A program made the position numbers and the translations under genes. The notes beneath the pieces are model-generated. The model was not told the DNA's origin. It saw nothing but the letters and a program-made list of their open reading frames with translations, and did not search any database. Shown piece after piece: positions 1 through 9,221 of a stretch of DNA of 64,000 nt; positions within the stretch are counted from its first letter, which is position 1, and each line of letters starts with the position of its first letter. This stretch comes from Corylus avellana. Taxonomy: Eukaryota > Streptophyta > Magnoliopsida > Fagales > Betulaceae. Where the stretch lies: contig NC_081546.1 of the NCBI RefSeq assembly GCF_901000735.1, positions 25,918,529 to 25,982,528 on the forward strand, given 5' to 3'.

Positions 1-338
1 TAATTATAGGTGTAAAAACTCTATAAGGTCCAAACTCATTTGCACTCCGAGCAAAGAATAAGATTGACCACCCGAAGGAAGCCAATATAGGAAAGGCCTT
101 GTTCAATTTCAAATCTGGGACCAATAAGAAGAAAGTACTATATCCAAAAGCACTAGTCTCCACTACAAAAATAATTCATAAATCCCAAACTTTTTTTTTT
201 TTTTTTCGAGTAGATAAATCCCAAACTTTCTAAGCACTCGTAAAGAGATAGAACCATCCCCACATTCACATTTATTTATTCATTTATTATTTTTAATGTT
301 TTTATCTTTTGTTTGGCTTATGAGTAAATATTAAGAAC
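1..338. other. AT-rich intergenic sequence, no gene
   Basis: No open frame, splice-bounded exon or recognisable repeat was seen here. It holds a short poly(T) tract near 190-207 and ordinary AT-rich sequence. Confidence 0.6.
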
Positions 339-476
339 TAATTTTATTTTTTATTTTGTAAGAAAAACTAGCAATTTGGAGGAATTAAAAGAACAATTGT
401 CAAAGGAAGAATGCCAATTAATGTTGCCGTTGACAACGCAGTGTTGGACTGGCGCAGGCGTAGCTATCGCGAAATT
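339..476 (+). repeat. Exon-like sequence, copy 1 of a duplicate flanking a gap
   Basis: This 138-bp stretch is repeated almost unchanged at 747-885 on the far side of the N-gap. It follows an acceptor-like TTTTGTAAG and reads in frame as a peptide containing KEQLSKEECQLMLPLTTQCW and GAGVAIAKF. In this copy it runs on to a TAG near 498, or a possible donor at AAG|GTGGAAG. I do not recognise the protein. Just beyond, the bases at about 460-500 resemble the satellite monomer of 3,128-7,461. It may be a real exon duplicated locally or two alleles placed side by side at the gap. Confidence 0.4.
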
Positions 477-614
477 CAAGGTGGAAGTCACTGTCTAGTT
501 TGTACAATGGTAATTATTCCAGTCATGAAAACCTAAGTTTGTAACGGTCGAATTCATCCACACAATACCTACAAGCAATACAATGTTGGTGCGTTTTCGA
601 GAGGTAATTCAATT

Positions 615-746
615 NNNNNNNNNNNNNNNNNNNNNNNNNNNNNNNNNNNNNNNNNNNNNNNNNNNNNNNNNNNNNNNNNNNNNNNNNNNNNNNNNNNNNN
701 NNNNNNNNNNNNNNNNNNNNNNNNNNNNNNNNNNNNNNNNNNNNNN
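615..746. other. Assembly gap, 132 N
   Basis: Sized gap. The sequence to its right (747 onward) restarts at the beginning of the block already seen at 339-476. Confidence 0.99.
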
Positions 747-885
747 TAATTTTATTTTTTATTTTGTAAGAAAAACTAGCAATTTGGAGGAATTAAAAGA
801 ACAATTGTCAAAGGAAGAATGCCAATTAATGTTGCCGTTGACAACGCAGTGTTGGACTGGCGCAGGCGTAGCTATTGCGAAATTT
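747..885 (+). repeat. Exon-like sequence, copy 2
   Basis: It matches 339-476 through GCGAAATT with about one visible substitution (TATCGC versus TATTGC). It then diverges abruptly into a different AT-rich tail starting TGTGCGGACATG. The sharp end of homology suggests either a short duplication or a structural difference between haplotypes. Confidence 0.45.
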
Positions 886-1712
886 GTGCGGACATGTAAA
901 AATAATAATAATAAAAAATACAATGTTATTGCCAAGTCATGTCTCATTATATGGACCAGAGCAGAGGATAAGGACTATTTGTCTGTCTGTTTTTTTTTTT
1001 CCTTTTATTCGTATTTCTACTTGAAAAAATTTATTATTTATTATTATTATTTGTTAATATGTATTAACAAGTGATTGAATGGTGTTAAAATTATTTTAGT
1101 AGCCGACATCGTTTCGGTCACGTGATGACACATGTCAATAAGTTGTAAGTTTAGTATTAGTTTTTCTATCATGTTTTTTTGGTTTCCGAATTCCTAAATC
1201 AACATAATACTCTGGGTTTGGCTTGCCCGGATCTATTATAATTACTTAAGGAAATTATATTTACCCATCTCTAACAAGTGCTTTATGTGTAATGTTCTCT
1301 TCAATGTTTTAATTTTTACAATGCTTCCACAATTGTCATTGGAGTTGAAATGTCTCTCCAAAAATGACAAATACAGAAAAACACAAACAATGAGAAAAAG
1401 AATAAAACTTAGAAAAGCGAGAAAAAAAAAAAAAAATTCAGGAAAAAACTATAGTGATACAAAATAATAATAATAATAATAATAATAATAGAGAAAAATT
1501 CTATAAAGTAAAAAGGAAAAATTCTAGAAATTGTAGCTTGAAGTTTCTTTATTTTTTTGTTATATTAGGTTGCAGAAATGGGACATTGCAATCTCAATAG
1601 AAGATTGGAGGACAATGCAAAAAAGGAGTTATGCTAATTTTTTTTTATTTTTTATTTTTTAAATTTTTTTAAGAGGATTATTTCATATTTATTCATTGAA
1701 AAAAAAAATTAA
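886..1712. other. AT-rich intergenic sequence
   Basis: No gene seen. It contains poly(T), an ATA/TAA trinucleotide run near 1,464-1,490 and A-rich low-complexity stretches. Confidence 0.55.
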
Positions 1713-1902
1713 GGAGAAATGCTACAAATCCCAATTTTTTTTTTTTTTTTTTTTTTTTTTTAAGTTTGTTCTCAAATAATGTGTCACCATCCCATGAATG
1801 GGTGGATGACACTCTTCCCAAAATAATAAATCTCATGAGATGGTGATACACCATTTGAGAACTAATTTTTAGGAGGAAAATTTGAGATGTGTAGCATTCC
1901 TC
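1713..1902. mobile_element. Foldback MITE, about 190 bp
   Basis: The two halves are complementary. The left end has GAAATGCTACAAATCCCA and the right end is the reverse complement of AGGAATGCTACACATCTCA. Inside, GTTCTCAAATAATGTGTCACC at about 1,768 pairs with the segment around 1,840-1,862. A poly(T) run sits in the left arm. No coding capacity. Precise ends and target duplication are not certain. Confidence 0.65.
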
Positions 1903-2244
1903 AAGATTAAAAGCATAAAGCTCTGATAAATCATAGCCAAAGCTATGAAATTACAACGTCATAAAGACAAACATAAATCTTATAATCAAGTCCTATCTAT
2001 AACTTTAACATCCGCTAACCCTTGTCCAAAGACTCAATCTAATACATAGATAGCCCATATTCTCAACTTTTATTTTTCCGACCATAAGAGCAAACCCCTC
2101 ACACCGAAATTAATCCTCCTCGACTCGAAGGCGAAGACGAAAGCCTTCACTCTTAATATTACTCATGAAAGTAGATTTAAGGAGAAGTCAAACCTTTATT
2201 CAAAAAAACCAACAAACAGCTACAACAACCGAGGCGAGGGAGGC
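1903..2244. other. Intergenic sequence, no gene
   Basis: Nothing recognisable. It ends at a 100-N gap. Confidence 0.5.
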
Positions 2245-2344
2245 NNNNNNNNNNNNNNNNNNNNNNNNNNNNNNNNNNNNNNNNNNNNNNNNNNNNNNNN
2301 NNNNNNNNNNNNNNNNNNNNNNNNNNNNNNNNNNNNNNNNNNNN
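2245..2344. other. Assembly gap, 100 N
   Basis: Exactly 100 N, the usual placeholder for an unknown distance. Confidence 0.99.
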
Positions 2345-2370
2345 AGTAGGGCTGTCAAAATAATTACATA

Positions 2371-2535
2371 TATAGGCTTGGTCTCTTAGAATATTATCAA
2401 CTTGCACTTGCAAGCAAACCCATCAACTTAAATCTGTAAATAAGCAACTATCCATTACTAGCATCAAGTTCAAACTTCATCCCCATTGATCACTAAGGCA
2501 TGTGACACATGGAGATAATTTCTTGGAGATGGAAA
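2371..2535 (+). repeat. Dispersed repeat with inverted relative at about 38,867-39,030
   Basis: The segment containing CAACTTGCACTTGCAAGCAA and CCATCAACTTAAATCTG recurs as its reverse complement near 38,867-39,030 with scattered substitutions. No coding signal; family unknown. Confidence 0.55.
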
Positions 2536-3127
2536 AATGCTCGAGTTAATTCTTTAAATAATCAAAATAACAGCTATTTTTACTAAATCAACTAATCATA
2601 TTATCAACATAGGATTGAGGTGTTTACAAAAACAAGCAAAATAAAGAAAGGGAAGATGTTGGTTCTGTCTAAAGAAAAGTTATTGAAAGGAAGAAAAGTC
2701 TAAGTATGTGAATTATAAAGGCTCCATCAAATAGATATTGATCGAATTGAAGCATTATCAAACAATTTTCCTTGTTTTCACTTCTCTTAAAAAAAAAAAA
2801 AGGAAAAAGAATATCAACCACCTTTCAAAATTCTTATCAAACAACTTCTTTTTTCTTCACTTTTCTCTAAAAAAAATATACTAAAATTCAAAACTGATTT
2901 TTATTTTATATCATATCAATAACTTATTACGATTTAAACAAAAAATCTAACAATAAAACTATTTACCATGAATACCTGCTCATATAGGTAGGTTTTATCG
3001 AAACTTCTCTCATCAAAGGTTGAGTCAATTCATTAAATAAAAAATGAGAAATGTTAAGGGTACTAATTAAATTGTTTTACCAAAATAATGTGAAACTTAT
3101 TCGAAGAGGATCAAAATAATCAATAAA
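2536..3127. other. Intergenic sequence left of the satellite array
   Basis: AT-rich with poly(A) runs near 2,788-2,800. No gene or transposon ends recognised. Confidence 0.5.
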
Positions 3128-5526
3128 GAAAAATGTGGAAATCAAGCTAAAAGTCAATGTCTAATTGCATAAATGTAGTGATAACTACAAATTTTTTTTT
3201 TTTTTTGTCTAAGTGCTAGTTTTGACAAATAGGTTTCGAATTTTAAAAGTGATTAATCATTCTAAGAAATAAAAATAAAATAAATAATTTTTTTTTCGTT
3301 TAAAAAAATTGATAGAATTTATTAATGTGTTAAATTGGGTGGACGAACTATCTTGGTTGAAATGTTGGCGTACTCAACACCGTATAGTTATTGTAGAAAT
3401 CAAGCTGAAAGTCACGGTCTAATTGCATAAATGCAGTGATAACTACATTTTTTTGTTCTGAGATCTAGTTTTGACAAAGAGGTTTTGAATTTTAAAAGTG
3501 ATTAATCATTCTAAGAAATAAAAATAAAGAATATATATATATATATATATATATATTTTTCGTTTAAAAAAATTGATAGAATTTATTAATGTGTTCAATA
3601 GGGTGGACGAACTATCTCAGTTGACATGTTGGCATACTCAACGCCGTATAGTTACTGTGAAAATCAAGCTGAAAGTCATTGTCTAATTGCATAAATGCAG
3701 TGATCACTGCATTTTTTGTCTAAGTGCTAGTTTTGACAAATAGGTTTTGAATTTTAAAAGTGATTAATCATTCTAAGAAATAATATATATATATATATTT
3801 TCGTTTAAAAAATTTGATAGAATTTATTAATGTGTTCAATAGGGTGGACGAACTATTTCGGTTGAAATGTTGGCGAACTCAACGCCGTATAGTTATTGTG
3901 GCAATCAAGCTGAAAGTCACTGTCTAATTCCATAAATGCAGTGATAACTACATTTTTTGGTCTAAGTGCTAGTTTTGACAAATAGGTTTTGAATTTTAAA
4001 AGTAATTAATCATTCTAAGAAATAAAAATAAAAATAAAAATATATTTTTTTTTTTTTCGTTCAAAAAAATTGATAGAATTTATTAATGTGTTAAATAGGG
4101 TGGACGAACTATTTCGGTTGAAATGTTAGCATACTCAACGCCGTACTTGCCGGGTGTAGTTATTGTGGAAATCAAGCTGAAAGTCACTGTCTAATTGCAT
4201 AAATGTAGTGATAACTACATTTTTGGTCTAAGTGCTAGTTTTGACAAATAGGTTTTGAATTTTAAATGTGATTAATCATTCTAAGAAATAAAAATAAAAT
4301 AAATAAATTTTTCTTTTTCGTTTAGAAAAATTGATAGAATTTATTAATGTGTTAAATTGGGTTGACGAACTATCTTGGTTGAAATGTTGGCGTACTCAAC
4401 ACCGTATAGTGATTGTATAAATCAAGTTGAAAGTCACTGTCTAATTGCGTAAATGCAGTGATAACTACATTTTTTTGTCTGAGAGCTAGTTTTGACAAAG
4501 AGGTTTTTAATTTTAAAAGTGATTCATCATTCTAAGAAATAAAAATAAGGAATTTTTTTTTTTTTCGTTCAAAAAAATTGATAGAATTTATTAATGTGTT
4601 CAATAGGCTGGACGAACTATCTCAGTTGACATGTTGGCGTACTCAACGCCGTATAGTTATTGTGAAAGTCAAGCTGAAAGTCATTGTCTAATTGCATAAA
4701 TGCAGTGATAACTACATTTTTTGTCTAAGTGCTAGTTTTGACAAATAGGTTTTGAATTTTAAAAGTGATTAATCATTCTAAGAAATAATATATATATATA
4801 TATATTCGTTTAAAAAATTTGATAGAATTTATTAATGTGTTCAATAGGGTGGACGAACTATTTCGGTTGAAATGTTGGCGTACTCAACGCCGTATAGTTA
4901 TTGTGGAAATCAAGCTGAAAGTCACTGTCTAATTGCATAAATGCAGTGATAACTACAATTTTTGGTCTAAGTGCTAGTTTTGACAAATAGGTTTTGAATT
5001 TTAAAAGTGATTAATCTTTCTAAGAAATAAAAATAAAATAAATAAATTTTTTTTTGTTTAAAAAAATTGATAGAATTTATTAATTTGTTAAGTTGGGTGG
5101 ACGAAGTATCTTGGTTGAAATGTTGGCGTACTCAACACCGTATAGTTATTGTAGAAATCAAGCTGAAAGTCACGGTCTAATTGCATAAATGCAGTGATAA
5201 CTACATTTTTTTGTTCTGAGAGCTAGTTTTGACAAAGAAGTTTTGAATTTTAAAAGTGATTAATCATTCTAAGAAATAAAAATAAAGAATATATATATTT
5301 TTTTTTCGTTTAAAAAAATTGATAGAATTTATTAATGTGTTCAATAGGGTGGATGAACTATCTCAGTTGACATGTTGGCGTACTCAACGCCGTATAGTTA
5401 TTGTAAAAATCAAGCTGAAAGTCATTGTCTAATTGCATAAATGCAGCGATAACTACATTTTTTTTTGTCTAAGTGCTTGTTTTGACAAAGATGTTTTGAA
5501 TTTTAAAAGTGATTAATGATTCTAAG

Positions 5527-5590
<64 letters not shown>

Positions 5591-7461
5591 GTTTAAAAAA
5601 TTTGATAGGATTTATTAATGTGTTCAATAGGGTGGACGAACTATTTCGGTTGAAATGTTGGCGTACTCAACGCCGTATAGTTATTGTGGAAATCAAGCTG
5701 AAAGTCACTGTCTAATTCCATAAATGCAGTGATAACTACATTTTTTGGTCTAAGTGCTAGTTTTGACAAATAGGTTTTGAATTTTAAAAGTGATTAATCA
5801 TTCTAAGAAATAATATATATATATTTTTGTTTAAAAAATTTGATAGAATTTATTAATGTGTTCAATAGGGTGGACGAACTATTTCGGTTGAAATGTTGGC
5901 GTACTCAACGCCGTATAGTAATTGTGGAAATCAAGCTCAAAGTCACTGTCTAATTGCATAAATGCAGTGATAACTACATTTTTTGGTCTAAGTGCTAGTT
6001 TTGACAAATAGGTTTTAAATTTTAAAAGTGATTAATCATTCTAAGAAATAAAAATAAAAAAAATATATATTTTTTCATTCAAAAAAATTGATTGAATTTA
6101 TGAATGTGTTAAATAGGGTGGACGAACTATCTCAGTTGAAATGTTAGCATACTCAACACCGTACTTGCCTGGTGTAGTTATTGTGGAAATCAAGCTGAAA
6201 GTCAATGTCTAATTGCATAAATGTAGTGATAACTAGATTTTTGGTCTAAGTGCTAGTTTTGACAAATAGGTTTTGCATTTTAAAAGTGATTAATCATTCT
6301 AAGAAATAAAAATAAAATAAATAAATTTTTTTTTTTTCGTTTAAAAAAATTGATTGAATTTATTAATGTGTTAAATTGGGTGGACGAACTATCTTGGTTG
6401 AAATGTTGGCGTACTCAACACCGTATAGTTATTGTTGAAATCAAGCTGAAAGTCACTGTCTAATTGCATAAATGCAGTGATAACTACATTTTTTTGTCTG
6501 ATAGCTAGTTTTGACAAAGAGGTTTTGAATTTTAAAAGTGATTAATCATTCTAAGAAATAAAAATAAAGATATATATATATATTTTTTTCGTTTAAAAAA
6601 ATTGATAGAATTTATTAATGTGTTCAATAGGGTGGATGAACTATCTCAGTTGACATGTTGGCGTACTCAACGCCGTATAGTTATTGTAAAAATCAAGCTA
6701 AAAGTCATTGTCTAATTGCATAAATGCAGTGATAACTACATTTTTTTGTCTAAGTGCTTGTTTTGACAAAGAGGTTTTGAATTTTAAAAGTGATTAATGA
6801 TTCTAAGAAATATATATATATATATATATTGTTTCGTTTAAAAAATTTGATAGAATTTATTAATGTGTTCAATAGGGTGGACGAACTATTTCGGTTGAAA
6901 TGTTGGCGTACTCAACCCCGTATAGTTATTGTGGAAATCAAGCTCAAAGTCACTGTCTAATTGCATAAATGCAGTGATACCTACATTTTTTGGTCTAAGT
7001 GCTAGTTTTGACAAATAGGTTTTGAATTTTAAAAGTGATTAATCATTCTAAGAAATAAAAATAAAAAAAATATATATTTTTTTTCGTTCAAAAAAATTGA
7101 TAGAATTTATTAATGTGTTAAATAGGGTGGACGAACTATCTCGGTTGAAGTGTTAGCATACTCAATGCCGTACTTGCCCGGTGTAGTTATTGTGGAAATC
7201 AAGTTGAAAGTCACTGTCTAATTGCATAAATGTAGTGATAACTACATTTTTGGTCTAAGCGCTAGTTTTGACAAATAGGTTTTGAATTTTAAAAGTGATT
7301 AATCATTCTAAGAAATAAAAATAAAATAAATAATTTTTTTTTTTTTTTTTCGTTTAAAAAAATTGATAGAATTTATTAATTTGTTAAGTTGGGTGGACGA
7401 AGTATCTTGGTTGAAATGTTGGCGTACTCAACACCGTATAGTTATTGTAGAAATCAAGCTG
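3128..7461 (+). repeat. Satellite array, about 17 monomers of 240-285 bp
   Basis: A head-to-tail array. The landmark GGTGGACGAACTAT recurs near 3338, 3601, 3842, 4098, 4359, 4606, 4847, 5095, 5347, 5630, 5868, 6115, 6378, 6629, 6875, 7125 and 7391. Length differences come mostly from (AT)n or poly(T) tracts in a linker before CGTTTAAAAAA. Four monomer types are visible: A (ATTGGGTGG, CTTGG), B (CTCAGTTGACATG), C (TTTCGGTTGAAATG) and D (TTAGCAT plus an 11-bp CTTGCCGGGTG-type insertion). They recur mainly in the order A-B-C-D. The array runs into a 100-N gap, so its true length is unknown. Confidence 0.92.
5529..5589. repeat. (AT)n microsatellite within a satellite monomer
   Basis: About 30 AT dinucleotides, the longest of many AT runs in the window. 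It lengthens the type-C monomer here to about 283 bp. Shorter AT runs lie near 3,531, 8,545, 8,846, 9,041, 10,648, 13,877, 17,003, 34,690, 36,822 and 38,421. Confidence 0.95.
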
Positions 7462-7561
7462 NNNNNNNNNNNNNNNNNNNNNNNNNNNNNNNNNNNNNNN
7501 NNNNNNNNNNNNNNNNNNNNNNNNNNNNNNNNNNNNNNNNNNNNNNNNNNNNNNNNNNNNN
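7462..7561. other. Assembly gap, 100 N
   Basis: It separates the satellite array from duplicate segment A, which starts immediately after. Confidence 0.99.
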
Positions 7562-7812
7562 CAAAGCTGAAGGCATCTTGCAAAACCTTTTGAACAGTAA
7601 GTATACTCTAGACTAGATACCTTGCTTCTTGTCTTTTTCAGGTTGTGGTTTATAAGTAAAGTAATTAAATATTAATTAAACGATTAATTTTAACTTACAC
7701 TTCTCAATCATATTTTAGAAGAAAATTGGGAGACATCTTGGGACAAATTTCTGTCCTTAAAATTGCTCCCCCACTAAACCACTGTACAAGAGAAAGTTGA
7801 TATATATAAGAA

Positions 7813-8146
7813 GGGTAAAATATAGTTTACCTCCTTGAAGTTGCAGGAGTTTTTTAATTTTAACCCAAAAGTTTAAAAATTGGCAATTTATCCCCCTAAG
7901 TTTCAAAAATTGGCAATTTAAACCTTCCGTTACTAATTTTCTTTAAATTGGATGAAATTTTTTTAAAAAAAGCTTGAGGGTAATGATGTAATTTCATAGA
8001 TTTTCATCCATTTAGACGGAAAAATTAAACGGAGGGTTTAAATTGCCCATTTTTTAAACTTCAAGAGGTAGATTGCCAATTTTTGAACTTTGGAGTTAAA
8101 ATTGAAAAACCCTTGAAACTTCAGAAGAGTAAACTGCATTTTCCCC
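7813..8146. mobile_element. Foldback MITE with 9-bp target duplication
   Basis: A 334-bp element. The left arm (GGGTAAAATATAGTTTACC) is complementary to the right arm (GTAAACTGCATTTTCCCC). The target duplication ATATAAGAA is perfect at 7,804-7,812 and 8,147-8,155. Nine bases is the duplication length typical of Mutator-like elements. No coding capacity. It lies downstream of the cyclase exon, in what would be intron 1. Confidence 0.8.
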
Positions 8147-8579
8147 ATATAAGAATAAAAGAGATGAATCATGAAAGTGGCCGAGTTGTCAAGTCCGGCA
8201 TTTTTAGTGGTTTGTAATCAGAGACGGAGTCGAGAGCTAAAAATTTTAGTGGGCCGAGGCTAATAGACAAAAAAATAATAATAATAATAAATAAAAAAAT
8301 TGATCTTATGAATTTTTTTTTTTTTTTTCTTTGGATTGGGAGCCCCTACACCAGCCACCCCAATTCCGTCTTCGTTTGTATTTTTTTTGGTGAGTGTTTT
8401 TTTAACCCACAACAAACCAAAGTTAACAAACACACAACCTAAATAAAAAAGTAACCACCAACGGTAACTTTTGTGGCACATTAACCGTATATAACAGCCT
8501 CTCATGGTTCTCAACGAAATTATACGAGAAAAAAAGAGAAACATATATATATATATATATATAAAGGTATGTTACGTAC

Positions 8580-8774
8580 TTGCATTCTCATAAAAAGATC
8601 AGCGCTTTGTTTCATCAAAAAACGATTATTCTTGAAGTCGTGGCGGGCCTTTTCAACTTGAGCAAGTTCTTCGGGAGTGCCGGCGTCAGGGTCGAATTCC
8701 CAGTGTTGCCGGCCGACGAAGTTGTTTAAGCTGACAAGCCCTGGCCCTCCTTCGGCTATCTTCAACTTCCACAT
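8580..8774 (-). CDS. Oxidosqualene cyclase, first exon only (copy A)
   Basis: The 65 codons from ATG at 8,774 begin [15 protein letters not shown] and continue with [22 protein letters not shown] and RMQ. This is the conserved N-terminus of plant 2,3-oxidosqualene cyclases, which cyclise 2,3-oxidosqualene to triterpene or sterol skeletons at the ER membrane. Recalled family members suggest lupeol/beta-amyrin synthase rather than cycloartenol synthase, but product specificity cannot be read from this exon. It ends at a good donor, CAA|GTACGT, where the family has an intron. A full protein is about 760 residues. No later exon, DCTAE catalytic motif or QW repeat is present in the roughly 1 kb before the gap. 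It may therefore be a real gene cut by the assembly, or an orphan exon. Confidence 0.85.
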
Positions 8775-9110
8775 CCTCTATATATATTAATGTAACAAAT
8801 ATTAACCGACAATACTACTCAGACATGCAACATGATTTTCAAGTATATATATATATATATATATATATGAAACAAGAGATCGTTTGCAGCAAAGAAAAAA
8901 ACATGGTAAAAGAAGTTAGCCCTTGGGAGGCACCTTGAAAGTGAGTTTGTTCCCCTGAGAGAAACAAAAGGGTGGATACGTGTAGAGAAAAGAACACTTA
9001 ACTGAGATGAAAGATAGGCAGTGGAGTCTCCTGTGCGTGTATATATATATATATATATAAGGAGAGAGCAATCTAGCTCCAAGACAAGCTTAACAATAAG
9101 AGAGTTGACC
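8775..9110 (-). promoter_or_regulatory. Putative 5' region of the cyclase exon
   Basis: Reading the minus strand toward the ATG at 8,774, an (AT)n run near 9,041-9,058 follows a CT-rich stretch and could supply a TATA element. A second AT run lies at 8,846-8,868. Both also look like plain microsatellites. Copy B has the same arrangement at 15,225-15,560. Inference only. Confidence 0.25.
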
Positions 9111-9221
9111 GACTTTGCAAAACTATTAACGTAACTTCGTGTTTAATAAACTCAAATTTTCTAATTCTGGACAAATTGTTGTCTTCCTCTACCACCAATA
9201 ATTGCTCTTGACCGACCTGAT

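Noticed and set aside
5509..5715. Open frames through the satellite, including an IYIYIY tract
   Set aside because: They arise from (AT)n and the repeat itself; frames differ between monomers and no start or conserved product is shared.
3128..7461. CRISPR-like regular spacing
   Set aside because: Whole monomers of about 250 bp repeat head-to-tail without unique spacers, in a plant genome; it is a satellite.
2371..7461. Large inverted duplication of 2,371-7,461 with 38,867-41,047
   Set aside because: Both the dispersed repeat and the satellite are inverted, but their relative order is not reversed as a simple inverted duplication requires.
8260..8544. 94-codon frame on the minus strand, identical in both duplicate copies (also 14,710-14,994)
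   Set aside because: Low-complexity Lys/Tyr-rich ends from poly(A/T); identity merely reflects the duplicated segment. It lies in the putative cyclase intron.
8819..9082. 87-codon frame upstream of the cyclase exon (also 15,269-15,532)
   Set aside because: Built on two AT microsatellites; more plausibly 5' leader or promoter of the cyclase exon.
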